Assembly (NCBI GenBank): GCA_963925015.1
Contig: CAWUTX010000037.1
Span: 1 to 6,997 of the forward strand
Origin: JAQBXX01 sp963925015
GTDB lineage: Bacteria > Pseudomonadota > Gammaproteobacteria > SURF-13
DNA length: 6,997 nt
Direction of reading: 5' to 3'
Position numbers and translations under genes: made by a program. The stretch's first letter is position 1; each line of letters starts with the position of its first letter. This document shows, piece after piece, positions 1 through 6,922 of the stretch. Under the pieces are notes generated by a model, which ran no database searches, was not told the DNA's origin, and saw only the letters and a list, made by a program, of their open reading frames with translations.

Positions 1-1
1 C

Positions 2-1000
2 GGCACGATTGACGCCACTGCGGTGACCGCCATTAACGGCTCGGCAGCGGATGTTGCTTTGGTGGTTAACGATGCCGCCATCACCACAGCCGACTTCAAC
101 TCGCTGCTTGACGCGGGAGCGGCGGCGGCGGCTGATCTGGTGGACATCTCGGCGGACAACGGCACTGGCACGATTGACGCCACTGCGGTGACCGACATTA
201 ACGGCTCGGCAGCGGATGTTGCTTCGGTGGTTAACGATGCCGACATCACCAAGCCGACCGACTTCAACTCGCTGCTTGACGCGGGCGCGGCGGCGGCGGC
301 TGACCTGCTGGACATCTCGGCGGGCAACGGTACCGGCACGATTGACGCCACTGCGGTGACTGACATTGACGGCACGGCAACGGATGTTCTTTCGGTGCTT
401 GCCGATGCCGCTATCACCCAGCCGACCGACTTCAACTCAACGCTGACCGGTGTGGCGGCGGCGGCTGACCTGCTGGCCATCTCGGCGGACAACGGCACCG
501 GCACGATTGACGCCACCGCGGTGACCGCCATTAACGGCTCGGTAGCGGATGTTCTTTCGGTGCTTGCCGATGCCGACATCACCAAGCCGACCAACTTCGA
601 CTCGCTGCTTGACGCGGGCGCGGAGGCGGCGGCTGACCTGCTGGACATCTCGGCGGACAACGGCACCGGCGCGATTGACGCCACTGCGGTGACCGACATT
701 GACGGCTCGGCAGCGGATGTTGCTTCGGTGGTTAACGATGCCGACATCACCACGGCCGACTTCGACTCGCTGCTTGACGCGGGCGTCGCGGCGGCGGCTG
801 ATCTGGTGGACATCTCGGCGGGCAACGGTATCGGCACGATTGACGCCACTGCGGTGACCGCCATTAACGGCTCGGCAGCGGATGTTGCTTTGGTGGTTAA
901 CGATGCCGCCATCACCACAGCCGACTTCAACTCGCTGCTTGACGCGGGCGTCGCGGCGGCGGCTGATCTGAACTCGATTAATACAGCGACAAACGGTGTC
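2..1000 (+). repeat. Six in-frame tandem repeats of 165 or 168 bp inside the secreted protein gene
   Basis: Units start at 2, 167, 335, 500, 668 and 833, each opening with the codons for G(T/A)IDATAVT. Lengths alternate 165, 168, 165, 168, 165 and 168 bp; a degenerate seventh start follows at 1001. Two middle variants occur: TTADF in units 1, 5 and 6, and (K/Q)PT(D/N)F in units 2-4. A second variable site reads VVNDA(A/D) in units 1, 2, 5 and 6, or VLADA(A/D) in units 3 and 4. Bases 1-117 and 832-948 are identical by eye, so units 1 and 6 are closer to each other than to the units between them. All length changes are multiples of three and keep the frame. The array probably continues to the left of the window. 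Confidence 0.93.
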
Positions 1001-1678
1001 GTGGATGCAACCGCAGTAACTGCTATCACTGGCACCGCCGGTGCTGATACGATTGACTTGACTGCTGCCGGCATCACTTACCATGCAACAAGCGCCTTGA
1101 CGGTCACAGGTGATGATGGTCAAGACACCATCACGCTTATTGCTAGGGATACTGTGGATACCGTGACTCTCGCTGCAGGCGATACGGTTCTCACCATTGC
1201 CGGTTCTCTCAGTAACGGAGAGATTACTGGTTACGATATAATCTACGGCTTTGCTGCTAGCGACGGCAGCAATTTAAGCGATGCGCTAAATGTTGCGGGT
1301 ACGGCTACGCTCGCAACTGCGACTGTCGGTACCAATGGTGCAGACTCCACCTTGCTTGTCAATGGCGTAAATGTGGCTTCGCACAAAATTACATCTGGAG
1401 GTTTCATCACTTTCGATGATACAAACAGTTACACAACCGCTCTGGTTCTTGACACGAATGCTGAACTGGCGGCAGTGGTTCAGTATCTGCAGCTCCAGGA
1501 TATCGGCACCGTTGGATCATCAGTGCTGTTCGAAGTTGGTAGTAACAGCTATGTCTACACGCAGGGGAATGATGCCGGTACAAATAGTCAGGATACCTTG
1601 GTTGCGCTGATAGGTGTTCAAGCTACCAGCATCACTCTTTCCAATATTCCCAACCTTGGCACTCTTTATATTCTGTAA
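2..1678 (+). CDS. Large repetitive type I-secreted surface/adhesin-like protein, C-terminal part (5' end outside window)
   Basis: The frame is open from the left edge, so the first visible GTG at 23 lies inside a repeat and is not a start; 558 residues are visible. Residues 1-333 are six tandem repeats of 55-56 residues, rich in Ala, Asp, Thr and Val, almost free of Lys and Arg and without Cys. A partial seventh unit (VDATAVTAITG) leads into a non-repetitive tail of about 226 residues. The tail has short beta-prone, Asp/Gly-rich stretches (GADTID, GDDGQDTITL) but no run of canonical RTX nonapeptides. It ends SNIPNLGTLYIL, the kind of hydrophobic end seen in type I secretion substrates, and the stretch YVYTQGNDAG..DTLVALIGV resembles the ends of other giant repeat proteins of this class. 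The exporter operon downstream on the same strand supports a secreted or cell-surface role, probably adhesion or biofilm (inference). The total size and N-terminus cannot be seen. The repeats are strongly GC-rich, while the tail is visibly more AT-rich. Confidence 0.8.
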   Translation, partial: GTIDATAVTAINGSAADVALVVNDAAITTADFNSLLDAGAAAAADLVDISADNGTGTIDATAVTDINGSAADVASVVNDADITKPTDFNSLLDAGAAAAADLLDISAGNGTGTIDATAVTDIDGTATDVLSVLADAAITQPTDFNSTLTGVAAAADLLAISADNGTGTIDATAVTAINGSVADVLSVLADADITKPTNFDSLLDAGAEAAADLLDISADNGTGAIDATAVTDIDGSAADVASVVNDADITTADFDSLLDAGVAAAADLVDISAGNGIGTIDATAVTAINGSAADVALVVNDAAITTADFNSLLDAGVAAAADLNSINTATNGVVDATAVTAITGTAGADTIDLTAAGITYHATSALTVTGDDGQDTITLIARDTVDTVTLAAGDTVLTIAGSLSNGEITGYDIIYGFAASDGSNLSDALNVAGTATLATATVGTNGADSTLLVNGVNVASHKITSGGFITFDDTNSYTTALVLDTNAELAAVVQYLQLQDIGTVGSSVLFEVGSNSYVYTQGNDAGTNSQDTLVALIGVQATSITLSNIPNLGTLYIL

Positions 1679-1711
1679 TTTTTCGGGGAAATCACCGGTC
1701 ACAACATGGAG

Positions 1712-1739
1712 CCGTCAGCGTGAGCTGGCGGTTTTTTTT
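1712..1739 (+). terminator. Rho-independent terminator of the repeat-protein gene
   Basis: CCGTCAGC (1712-1719) pairs with GCTGGCGG (1724-1731) through an 8-bp stem containing one G-T wobble, closed by the tetraloop GTGA and followed by eight T residues (1732-1739). It lies 33 bases after the stop codon of the repeat-protein gene. It should separate that transcript from the higBA remnant and the secretion operon, which would then need their own promoter or rely on read-through. Confidence 0.85.
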
Positions 1740-1745
1740 AGGGAA

Positions 1746-2016
1746 AACCCACCAAGCTTTAACAAATACGCCCTTAATGCACGTTTTGCGAAAAAACTGC
1801 CGGTGCAAGTTCAGACGGTGGCGGGACGTAAACTGCGCATGATCAACAGCGCCAGACGCATTAAAGATTTGCGCATTCCACCCAACAACCAGCTGGAATG
1901 CATGAAGGGAAGCCGCAAAGGGCGGTCGGGCATACGCATCAACGGCCAGTGGCGGGTATGCTTTGTTCGGAACGATGGCCGCGCGCAGCGGGTCAGAAAT
2001 CTCTGACAGCCACTGA
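1746..2016 (+). pseudogene. higB: higB-like toxin remnant (RelE/ParE-superfamily plasmid-maintenance killer protein), frameshifted
   Basis: The translation of frame 1746-2006 contains the HigB core in order: GRKLRMINSARRIKDLRIPP, then NNQLECMKGSRKG and GIRINGQWRVCFV. Intact HigB is a ribosome-dependent mRNA endonuclease of about 92 residues. Two lesions are visible. First, where the family usually begins with Met-Ile-x-Ser-Phe, the frame reads Asn-Pro-Pro-Ser-Phe (1746-1760) with no ATG, GTG or TTG in place; the frame stays open upstream through the terminator, but no plausible start with a ribosome site is seen. Second, after NDGRAQRV the frame runs into TGA at 2004. Reading one base later gives EISDSH and TGA at 2014-2016, which fits the family tail EIVDYH, so one extra base near 1993-1995 is likely. 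The conserved C-terminal Asp-x-His region, important for catalysis in HigB, is therefore lost. The 271-bp span equals 90 codons plus one base. An inactive gene is the best reading; a sequencing error could explain the frameshift but not the missing start. Confidence 0.8.
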
Positions 2017-2025
2017 GGAAAATCT

Positions 2026-2318
2026 ATGAATCAACTGCCCAACATTCACCCTGGCGAGGTGCTGCGCGAAGAATTTCTGATCCCGCTACAGATCGGCTGG
2101 TCAAGGAGATCTGAGTCATAGAGGCGCGTATTTCGACCATATATGCGGTCAAGCGCACGATCACGGCGGACACGGCTTTGCGCCTGGCGGCGTTCTTCGG
2201 CACCACGCCCGGCTTCTGGCTTGGCTTGCAAGCCGATTACGACACTGAGAAGGCTGAAACTTCACTGCACGACGCGCCCTTGGGCATACATCGCTTTGAC
2301 TCTGTGGAGGTATGTTAA
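2026..2318 (+). pseudogene. higA: higA-like antitoxin remnant (XRE-type helix-turn-helix), disrupted
   Basis: ATG at 2026 has a good ribosome site (GAGGA, 2015-2019) and opens with MNQLPNIHPGEVLREEFLIP, a textbook start of HigA-family antitoxins, which bind and neutralise HigB and repress their own operon through an XRE-type DNA-binding domain. In this frame the protein ends after 24 residues at TAG 2116-2120 region (GWSRRSES then stop). The family sequence resumes in another frame from 2094: RLVKEI, an in-frame TGA at 2112 where family members usually have Gly, then ARIS.IYAVKRTITADTALR and LAAFFGTTPGFWLGLQADYD, ending at TAA 2316-2318. The join at about 2092-2096 lacks roughly three residues (Ser-x-x before Arg-Leu), consistent with a deletion of about 10 bp that changed the frame. 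The helix-turn-helix is therefore broken by both a frameshift and a stop, and no functional antitoxin is expected. Its order and spacing after the higB remnant match a normal higBA pair. Confidence 0.85.
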
Positions 2319-2425
2319 CTTGGCAGAGATCCAGCAAGTGAGCAATCGCATCGAGCTCATCCGCCTGCTGAACAGCTCGCAAAAAAGGCCTTGACCTGGT
2401 TCATATTCAACAGGAAATATATCGA
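2319..2425 (+). other. Intergenic stretch before the secretion operon
   Basis: These 107 bases lie between the end of the higA remnant and the tolC-like start. One frame runs open into this stretch (about NLAEIQQVSNRIELIRLL, stop at 2394), but its upstream part is out of phase with the HigA similarity, so it is not supported as a gene. TTGACC at 2391-2396 resembles a -35 box, but only a poor -10 (AAATAT, 2415-2420) stands 18 bases later and would put transcription at the start codon itself. A Shine-Dalgarno-like AGGA (2412-2415) precedes the ATG at 2426. No convincing promoter was found. Confidence 0.4.
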
Positions 2426-3652
2426 ATGAAATTGAGGACAATATCTCTGACCGCCCTGATCGCCCTGGCCCTCATGGCCGTCAGAGCCCAGGCACAGCCA
2501 GTCTGGAACTTCGGGCAACTGATGCAAGCGGCGCTGGCCAGTCATCCGCTGGTGCTGGTCAAGCGTTCCGCCCAGGACTCCGCCCAGGCCGAGCGCGAAG
2601 GCGCCGAGTGGCAGCGCTACCCCTCGTTCAGCGCGGAGGCCGGCACGCAAAGCGGCGGCCTGAACGCCAGGCTGCTGCGGCTGGAGCAACCGCTGTGGAC
2701 CGGCGGGCGCATCACTGCCGGCATCGATGCGGCGGGCAGCAGACTTGATGCCGCTGGCGCAGCGCTGGATGAGGTCAGGCAGGAGGTGAGCCTGAAGGTG
2801 ATTGCCGCGACCACCGAGGCGCTGCGCCAGAAAGCTCGGCAGCAACACGGCATCACCGCTGTCAAGGAACACGAGAAGTTGCTCGGGATGATAGAGCGGC
2901 GCGTGACGCAGGAAGTGAGCGCGCTGGCCGACCAGAACCTGGCAAGGGCGCGTTTGTATGCGAGCGCCAACGAGCTGTCCGTGATCACCCAGGCGCTCAA
3001 CAATGCCTTGGCACAGCTGGCGCAACTGGCCGGTCAGCCGGTGACGGCCATCGACCCGCAGGGATTGAGCGAGGCTGGCGCACCGGCCAGCCTGGATGAT
3101 GCCCAGGCGCAGGCGCTGGCCCATTCGCCAACGCTGCGACGACTGGCCTTTGAGGAGGAAAGCGCCAGCGCCGAGATCGCCTCCAAACGCTCGGCCTACA
3201 TGCCGCAACTGGTTTTGCGCTTGGAAAGCAGCGCGGGCGGGCAGGTGCAGGACCAGCGCGCCATGCTGGTGCTGTTGGCGCAGCCCGGGGCCGGCTTGTC
3301 TGCCAAATCTGGCGTGAACGCGGCCGTTGCCCGGCGCGAGGCCGTCCGCATGGCGCGCGAGGCGGCCGAACGCGATATGCGCGAGCGCCTCACGCTGGAC
3401 TGGAACGAGTGGGTGGCGGCCCGCCTGCGTCTGGCAAACGCCGAGCAGGCGCGCGCCATGTCGACCCAAGTGTTCGAGTCCTACGCGCGCCAATTCACGA
3501 CTGGCCGAAAGACCTGGATCGACGTGCTGAACGCGGTCCGCGAGGCCACGCAATCGGAGCTGGCGGTGGTTGATGCACGCGCCCAGATGCTGGCCGCCAG
3601 CCTGCGGCTGCGCGCACTGACTGGAACGCTGACCAGCACCACAGGAACCTAA
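2426..3652 (+). CDS. TolC-family outer-membrane channel protein of a type I secretion system
   Basis: This 408-residue protein would form, as a trimer, the outer-membrane barrel and periplasmic tunnel through which the substrate leaves the cell. A Sec signal peptide is plain: Lys/Arg near the N-terminus, hydrophobic residues 6-19 and a likely cleavage after AQA (residues 21-23). The mature part shows the two similar halves of the family: QLMQAALASHP (31-41) and YPSFSAEAG (65-73) leading to LEQPLWTGGR (86-95), then LAHSPTLRRL (231-240) and MPQLVLRLESSAGG (259-272) in the second half. The end has the typical FTTGRKTWIDVLNA segment (357-370). Long Ala/Glu/Arg-rich helices fill the rest. The length is normal to slightly short for TolC-like exporters. 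The start at 2426 is fixed by the signal peptide and the upstream AGGA. The stop lies two bases before the next gene, so it is the first gene of a three-gene operon. It is analogous to LapE/AggA; general efflux use is possible but less likely in this context. Confidence 0.9.
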   Translation: MKLRTISLTALIALALMAVRAQAQPVWNFGQLMQAALASHPLVLVKRSAQDSAQAEREGAEWQRYPSFSAEAGTQSGGLNARLLRLEQPLWTGGRITAGIDAAGSRLDAAGAALDEVRQEVSLKVIAATTEALRQKARQQHGITAVKEHEKLLGMIERRVTQEVSALADQNLARARLYASANELSVITQALNNALAQLAQLAGQPVTAIDPQGLSEAGAPASLDDAQAQALAHSPTLRRLAFEEESASAEIASKRSAYMPQLVLRLESSAGGQVQDQRAMLVLLAQPGAGLSAKSGVNAAVARREAVRMAREAAERDMRERLTLDWNEWVAARLRLANAEQARAMSTQVFESYARQFTTGRKTWIDVLNAVREATQSELAVVDARAQMLAASLRLRALTGTLTSTTGT

Positions 3653-3654
3653 CA

Positions 3655-5751
3655 ATGAATGACGATATCACCACCTTGATCGACAAGGCCGCGCGCCTGG
3701 CGGGCCAGCGTGTTCCCGGCGGGCGCCTGGGCGACCTGGCGAATCTGCCCAAGGGCTTGGGCGCGTCGGTGCTGTTCGCGCAGGCCTGGCGCGCGGCGGG
3801 GCTGGAGGGCAACCCGGTGCGATTAGCCGGCCCGACACCGGCCAGCCTGCCGCTGGCCGGCTGGCGCGCCGATCTGGGCTGGATTTTGCTTCAGGGGCGC
3901 GGTTCAGATGGCCGATGGCGAGCCGAACGGCTGGACGGCTCTGCCTTGTCGCTGGAAAAACTCGACGACGTGGAATGCCTTTCTCTGCCCCGCCGGTCCG
4001 AGATTTCTGTCTCCGCGCCGCGTGCCATTGCCTTGGTCTGGCAGGCACTGCTGGCGCGCAAGGGCGTGTTTCTGGAGGCGGTGCTGGCGACCGGATTGGT
4101 GAATCTGCTGACGCTGGCGACTGCCCTTTACGCCCTGCAAATCTTCGACCGCGTGATTCCCAACCAGGGTTTTCAGACCCTGTGGGTGCTGAGCGTCGGC
4201 GTGGCGCTGGCCGTGGCGCTGGAATTTTTGCTCAAGCAGGTGCGCAGCCATACGGTGGACCGGGCCTGCAACGCCATCGATCAGCAGTTGTCCGAATGGT
4301 TCTTCAACCGCATGATGGGCATCCGCATGGAGGTGCGCCCGGCCTCGGTAGGCACGCTGGCCTCGCAGGTCAAGGGCTTCGAGATGGTGCGCGGGGTGCT
4401 AGCGTCAACATCGTTATTCGTGCTCGCCGATGTGCCTTTTGCGCTGTTTTTCGTTCTGGTGATCGCCCTGGTGGGGGGCTGGGTGGTGGCCGTGCCGCTG
4501 ATTGCGCTGCCAGTCGCCTTGGTGGCGGGCCTGATGTTCCAGCGGGCTATCCAGCGGCACACCCGCCTTAACTTTGACAGCAATAACCGCAAGGCAGGGC
4601 TTCTGGTGGAGGCGGTGGACAGCGCGGAATCGCTCAAGGCAAATAGTGCGGAATGGAGGGTGCAGGCGCGCTGGAATCGCTTGGTGGTTGAAGCGGCCGA
4701 GTCGGATCAGAGTATACGAAACTATTCGGCGCTGGCGCAAAACCTCACGGTCGCGCTGCAGCAGTTCAGTTATGTCGCCCTGGTGGCGCTGGGTGCCTAT
4801 TTTGTCACGATAAACGAGTTGAGCATGGGCGGCTTGCTGGCCTGCACCATCATCAGCAACCGGGCGATGATGCCGATTGTGCAGTTGCCGGGCGTGATGG
4901 CGCAGTGGGCGCATGCGCGTACTGCCCTGGAGGGGCTGGATCAGATCATCGCGCTGCCGAGCGAAGCGGACAACGCGCAACACGCGCTGGCGCCGCAGAA
5001 TCTGGACGGCGGGCTGCGTTTGGAACGGGTGCGTTTTTCCTACGGCATGGCCACTCGCTCGGCGCTTGAGGTGGAGCGACTGGAGATCAAAGCAGGCGAG
5101 CGCGTAGGGCTGCTTGGCAGCATAGGCTCGGGCAAGAGCACCTTGCTGAAGATCTCCTCCGGTTTGTATCGGCCAACCGAAGGCAAGATATTTCTGGGTG
5201 GGATGGACATTGCCCTGCTCGCTGCGGCGGTGGCGCGAGAATCGGTTGGCTACTTGCCCCAGGAGGCGCGTCTGTTCAGCGGCACGCTGCGCGACAATTT
5301 GTTGATGGGCTTGCCCGACCCCGGCGACGAAGCGATTATGCAGGCCGCACAGCGTACCGGGCTGGCGGAGTTGATCGGCGGTCAACCCAAGGGGCTGGCG
5401 CTGGTGATTACTGAGGGTGGGCGCGGCGTGTCCGGCGGGCAAAAGCAGCTCATCATGCTGACTCGCACCCTGCTTGCAGCTCCCAAGGTGTGGCTGCTGG
5501 ACGAGCCGACTGGCTCGATGGATGCGGTGACCGAGGCACGGATTGTCAACCTGCTGCGCGAAGTTGCCGCTAGCGGTGCAACGCTGATAGCGACGACGCA
5601 TAAAACCGCTTTGCTGCCGCTGTTCGACCGACTTATCGTGCTGCAAGGTGGGCGCATTCTGCTGGACGGGCCACGCGATGCGGTGCTGGCGAAACTTTCA
5701 GGCCGGCCCCAGCCGGTATCACAAGCTGCACTCCAGGAGAAGCTCGCATGA
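3655..5751 (+). CDS. Type I secretion ABC permease/ATPase with degenerate C39-like N-terminal domain (LapB/HlyB class)
   Basis: The 698-residue inner-membrane exporter energises one-step secretion. The start is set by AGGAA (3643-3647) seven bases before ATG. Residues 1-125 form a C39-peptidase-like domain that lacks an N-terminal catalytic Cys (the only Cys before residue 110 is C108), so it should bind substrate rather than cut it, as in HlyB and LapB. The membrane domain spans about 130-410, with hydrophobic segments near 139-163, 175-193, 252-274, 276-295, 372-385 and 390-410. The nucleotide-binding domain spans about 450-690: Walker A GSIGSGKST (488-496), Q-loop Gln536 in YLPQE, signature VSGGQ (592-596, a variant of LSGGQ), Walker B VWLLDEP (612-618, catalytic Glu617) and H-loop His649. 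All catalytic motifs are intact, so the ATPase should work. The length matches the family (about 700). Its stop overlaps an ATG as ATGA at 5748-5751, pointing to translational coupling with the fusion-protein gene. Confidence 0.95.
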   Translation: MNDDITTLIDKAARLAGQRVPGGRLGDLANLPKGLGASVLFAQAWRAAGLEGNPVRLAGPTPASLPLAGWRADLGWILLQGRGSDGRWRAERLDGSALSLEKLDDVECLSLPRRSEISVSAPRAIALVWQALLARKGVFLEAVLATGLVNLLTLATALYALQIFDRVIPNQGFQTLWVLSVGVALAVALEFLLKQVRSHTVDRACNAIDQQLSEWFFNRMMGIRMEVRPASVGTLASQVKGFEMVRGVLASTSLFVLADVPFALFFVLVIALVGGWVVAVPLIALPVALVAGLMFQRAIQRHTRLNFDSNNRKAGLLVEAVDSAESLKANSAEWRVQARWNRLVVEAAESDQSIRNYSALAQNLTVALQQFSYVALVALGAYFVTINELSMGGLLACTIISNRAMMPIVQLPGVMAQWAHARTALEGLDQIIALPSEADNAQHALAPQNLDGGLRLERVRFSYGMATRSALEVERLEIKAGERVGLLGSIGSGKSTLLKISSGLYRPTEGKIFLGGMDIALLAAAVARESVGYLPQEARLFSGTLRDNLLMGLPDPGDEAIMQAAQRTGLAELIGGQPKGLALVITEGGRGVSGGQKQLIMLTRTLLAAPKVWLLDEPTGSMDAVTEARIVNLLREVAASGATLIATTHKTALLPLFDRLIVLQGGRILLDGPRDAVLAKLSGRPQPVSQAALQEKLA

Positions 5752-5786
5752 AGACCAGCAACACAGAGGGAACAGCCGCATGTTGA
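5748..5786 (+). CDS. Twelve-codon open frame at the ABC/HlyD junction (mini-ORF or displaced HlyD start)
   Basis: ATG 5748-5750 overlaps the ABC stop as ATGA and has the best ribosome site of the junction (AGGAGA, 5735-5740, spacing 7). It encodes only MKTSNTEGTAAC before TGA at 5784-5786. The HlyD frame lies one base behind it (-1), and its first ATG at 5780 falls inside this mini-ORF. Either this is a coupling leader for the HlyD start at 5780, or it is the original HlyD start separated from its frame by loss of one base (true mutation or sequencing error). No classic slippery heptamer is visible, so programmed -1 frameshifting is not supported. Confidence 0.35.
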   Translation: MKTSNTEGTAAC

Positions 5787-6901
5787 TCTGGGGCTCCTTT
5801 CTTGCCACCGCCGGATTCCTGGTCTGGGCCAACTGGGCGGAGCTGGACCAGATCACGCGCGCCAACGGCCAGGTCATTGCCAGTTCGCGCAACCAGGTTA
5901 TTCAGTCGACGGATGGTGGCGTATTGGCTGCGCTGCCGGTGCGTGAAGGCGCTCAGGTCAAGCGCGGGGAACTGCTAGCACGCTTTGACCGGACTCGAAC
6001 CGAAGCCGGCTACCTGGAAAGCGCGTCCAAGGCGGCGGCGCTCAGGGCTACAGTTGCGCGTTTGAATGCCGAGATTTTCGGCGGTGAGCCCCAGTTTCCG
6101 CCGGAGTTGGCCCAATATCCAGAGTTCCGTGTCACCCAGTTGGCGCTGTTCACTAAACGGCAGGCCGCCGTGCGCGAGGAAATCGGTGCGCTGGAGCAGT
6201 CTCAAGCGCTGATCAAGGCGGAACTCGAGATGAACCTGCCCCTGCTCAAGACCGGCGATGTGAGTCGGGCCGAAATCCTCAAACTCCAGCGCCAGGGCGC
6301 AGAAATCCAGGGTCAGATCACCAACCGGCGCAACAAGTACCTGCAGGACATCCAGACCGATCTGGCCAAGGCCCAGGAAGATCTGGCCGGCGTCCTGCAA
6401 ATCCTGGCGCAACGCAAGGAGCAACTCAGTTACACCGAAATTCGCGCGCCGATGGACGGAGTGGTGCGCAATGTGCGCCTGACCACTTTGGGTGGCGTGG
6501 CCAAACCGGGCGAGGAGATCATGCAGATCGTGCCGCTGAATGACGACATGATCATCGAGGTCAAGGTCAAGCCCGCGGGCATCGCCTTCGTCAGGCCCGG
6601 GTTGCCCGCGAGCGTCAAGCTCGATGCCTACGATTACACCATCTACGGCACGCTCAAGGGCGAGGTGATCTACATCAGCGCCGACACCCTGAACGAAGAA
6701 GTGCGCGGCAACGACCAGCCTTATTACCGGGTACAGATCAAGACCAGCACGCTCAATCTGGTCAGTCGCAGCCAGCAGCGCATCGACATCCAGCCAGGAA
6801 TGACCGCCACGGTGGAGATCAAGACCGGCAGCAACACAGTGATGCGCTATCTCACCAAGCCGATCACCAAGACAATTAGCGAGTCCCTGGGTGAGCGCTG
6901 A
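5780..6901 (+). CDS. HlyD-family membrane fusion (periplasmic adaptor) protein of a type I secretion system
   Basis: The adaptor links the ABC exporter to the TolC-like channel. From ATG 5780 it has 373 residues: a single N-terminal membrane anchor (about 1-19, LIWGSFLATAGFLVWANWAE), a first half-barrel/lipoyl segment (30-75, with GQVIASSRNQVIQSTDGG and VREGAQVKRGELLARFD), a long charged coiled-coil hairpin (about 80-215), the returning lipoyl half (LSYTEIRAPMDGVVRNV, 216-232, then PGEEIMQIVP), a beta-barrel region (255-350) and the usual end VMRYLTKPI near 354-362. The start at 5780 has its own GAGGG (5766-5770, spacing 9) and leaves only two residues before the anchor, fewer than the longer cytoplasmic N-terminus many relatives carry. 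The frame is open further upstream to 5648 inside the ABC gene, but that 5648 GTG has no support. The ATG at 5748 is out of frame (see mini-ORF). It is analogous to LapC, third in the operon. Confidence 0.92.
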   Translation: MLIWGSFLATAGFLVWANWAELDQITRANGQVIASSRNQVIQSTDGGVLAALPVREGAQVKRGELLARFDRTRTEAGYLESASKAAALRATVARLNAEIFGGEPQFPPELAQYPEFRVTQLALFTKRQAAVREEIGALEQSQALIKAELEMNLPLLKTGDVSRAEILKLQRQGAEIQGQITNRRNKYLQDIQTDLAKAQEDLAGVLQILAQRKEQLSYTEIRAPMDGVVRNVRLTTLGGVAKPGEEIMQIVPLNDDMIIEVKVKPAGIAFVRPGLPASVKLDAYDYTIYGTLKGEVIYISADTLNEEVRGNDQPYYRVQIKTSTLNLVSRSQQRIDIQPGMTATVEIKTGSNTVMRYLTKPITKTISESLGER

Positions 6902-6922
6902 TCCAATTTTTTCAGCTTTTTT
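6897..6922 (+). terminator. Possible weak intrinsic terminator after the hlyD-like gene
   Basis: GCTGA (6897-6901, including the stop codon) can pair with TCAGC (6912-6916) across a 10-base T-rich loop, followed by six T residues (6917-6922). The stem is only five base pairs, so it is weak; it is the only terminator-like structure visible at the operon end. Confidence 0.35.

Noticed and set aside
1..1000. CRISPR-like or non-coding tandem repeat
   Set aside because: Units are contiguous without spacers, their length is a multiple of three, and one long frame with conserved protein sequence runs through all of them.
437..1123. 228-residue open frame on the minus strand opposite the repeats
   Set aside because: It mirrors the tandem repeats of the + strand gene, is Arg/Val-rich with no recognisable fold and has no ribosome site; it is a by-product of GC-rich repetitive sequence.
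2143..2394. 83-residue + strand open frame over the end of the higA remnant
   Set aside because: It is out of phase with the clear HigA similarity (ITADTALR, GTTPGFWLGLQADYD), so its N-terminal half is a wrong-frame reading; the last ~24 residues match nothing I recognise.
2391..2420. Possible sigma-70 promoter (TTGACC ... AAATAT) before the tolC-like gene
   Set aside because: The -10 is poor and transcription would start at or within the start codon, after the ribosome site.
2357..3655. 432-residue open frame on the minus strand
   Set aside because: It lies opposite the well-supported tolC-like gene; the His/Gln/Arg/Gly-rich composition is typical of antisense shadows in high-GC DNA.
3915..4571. 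218-residue + strand open frame inside the ABC gene
   Set aside because: It is a Gly/Arg/Ala-rich wrong-frame reading nested in a certain gene.
4414..5646. 410-residue open frame on the minus strand
   Set aside because: It lies opposite the ABC transporter, whose catalytic motifs are all intact in the + frame; no family features are seen.
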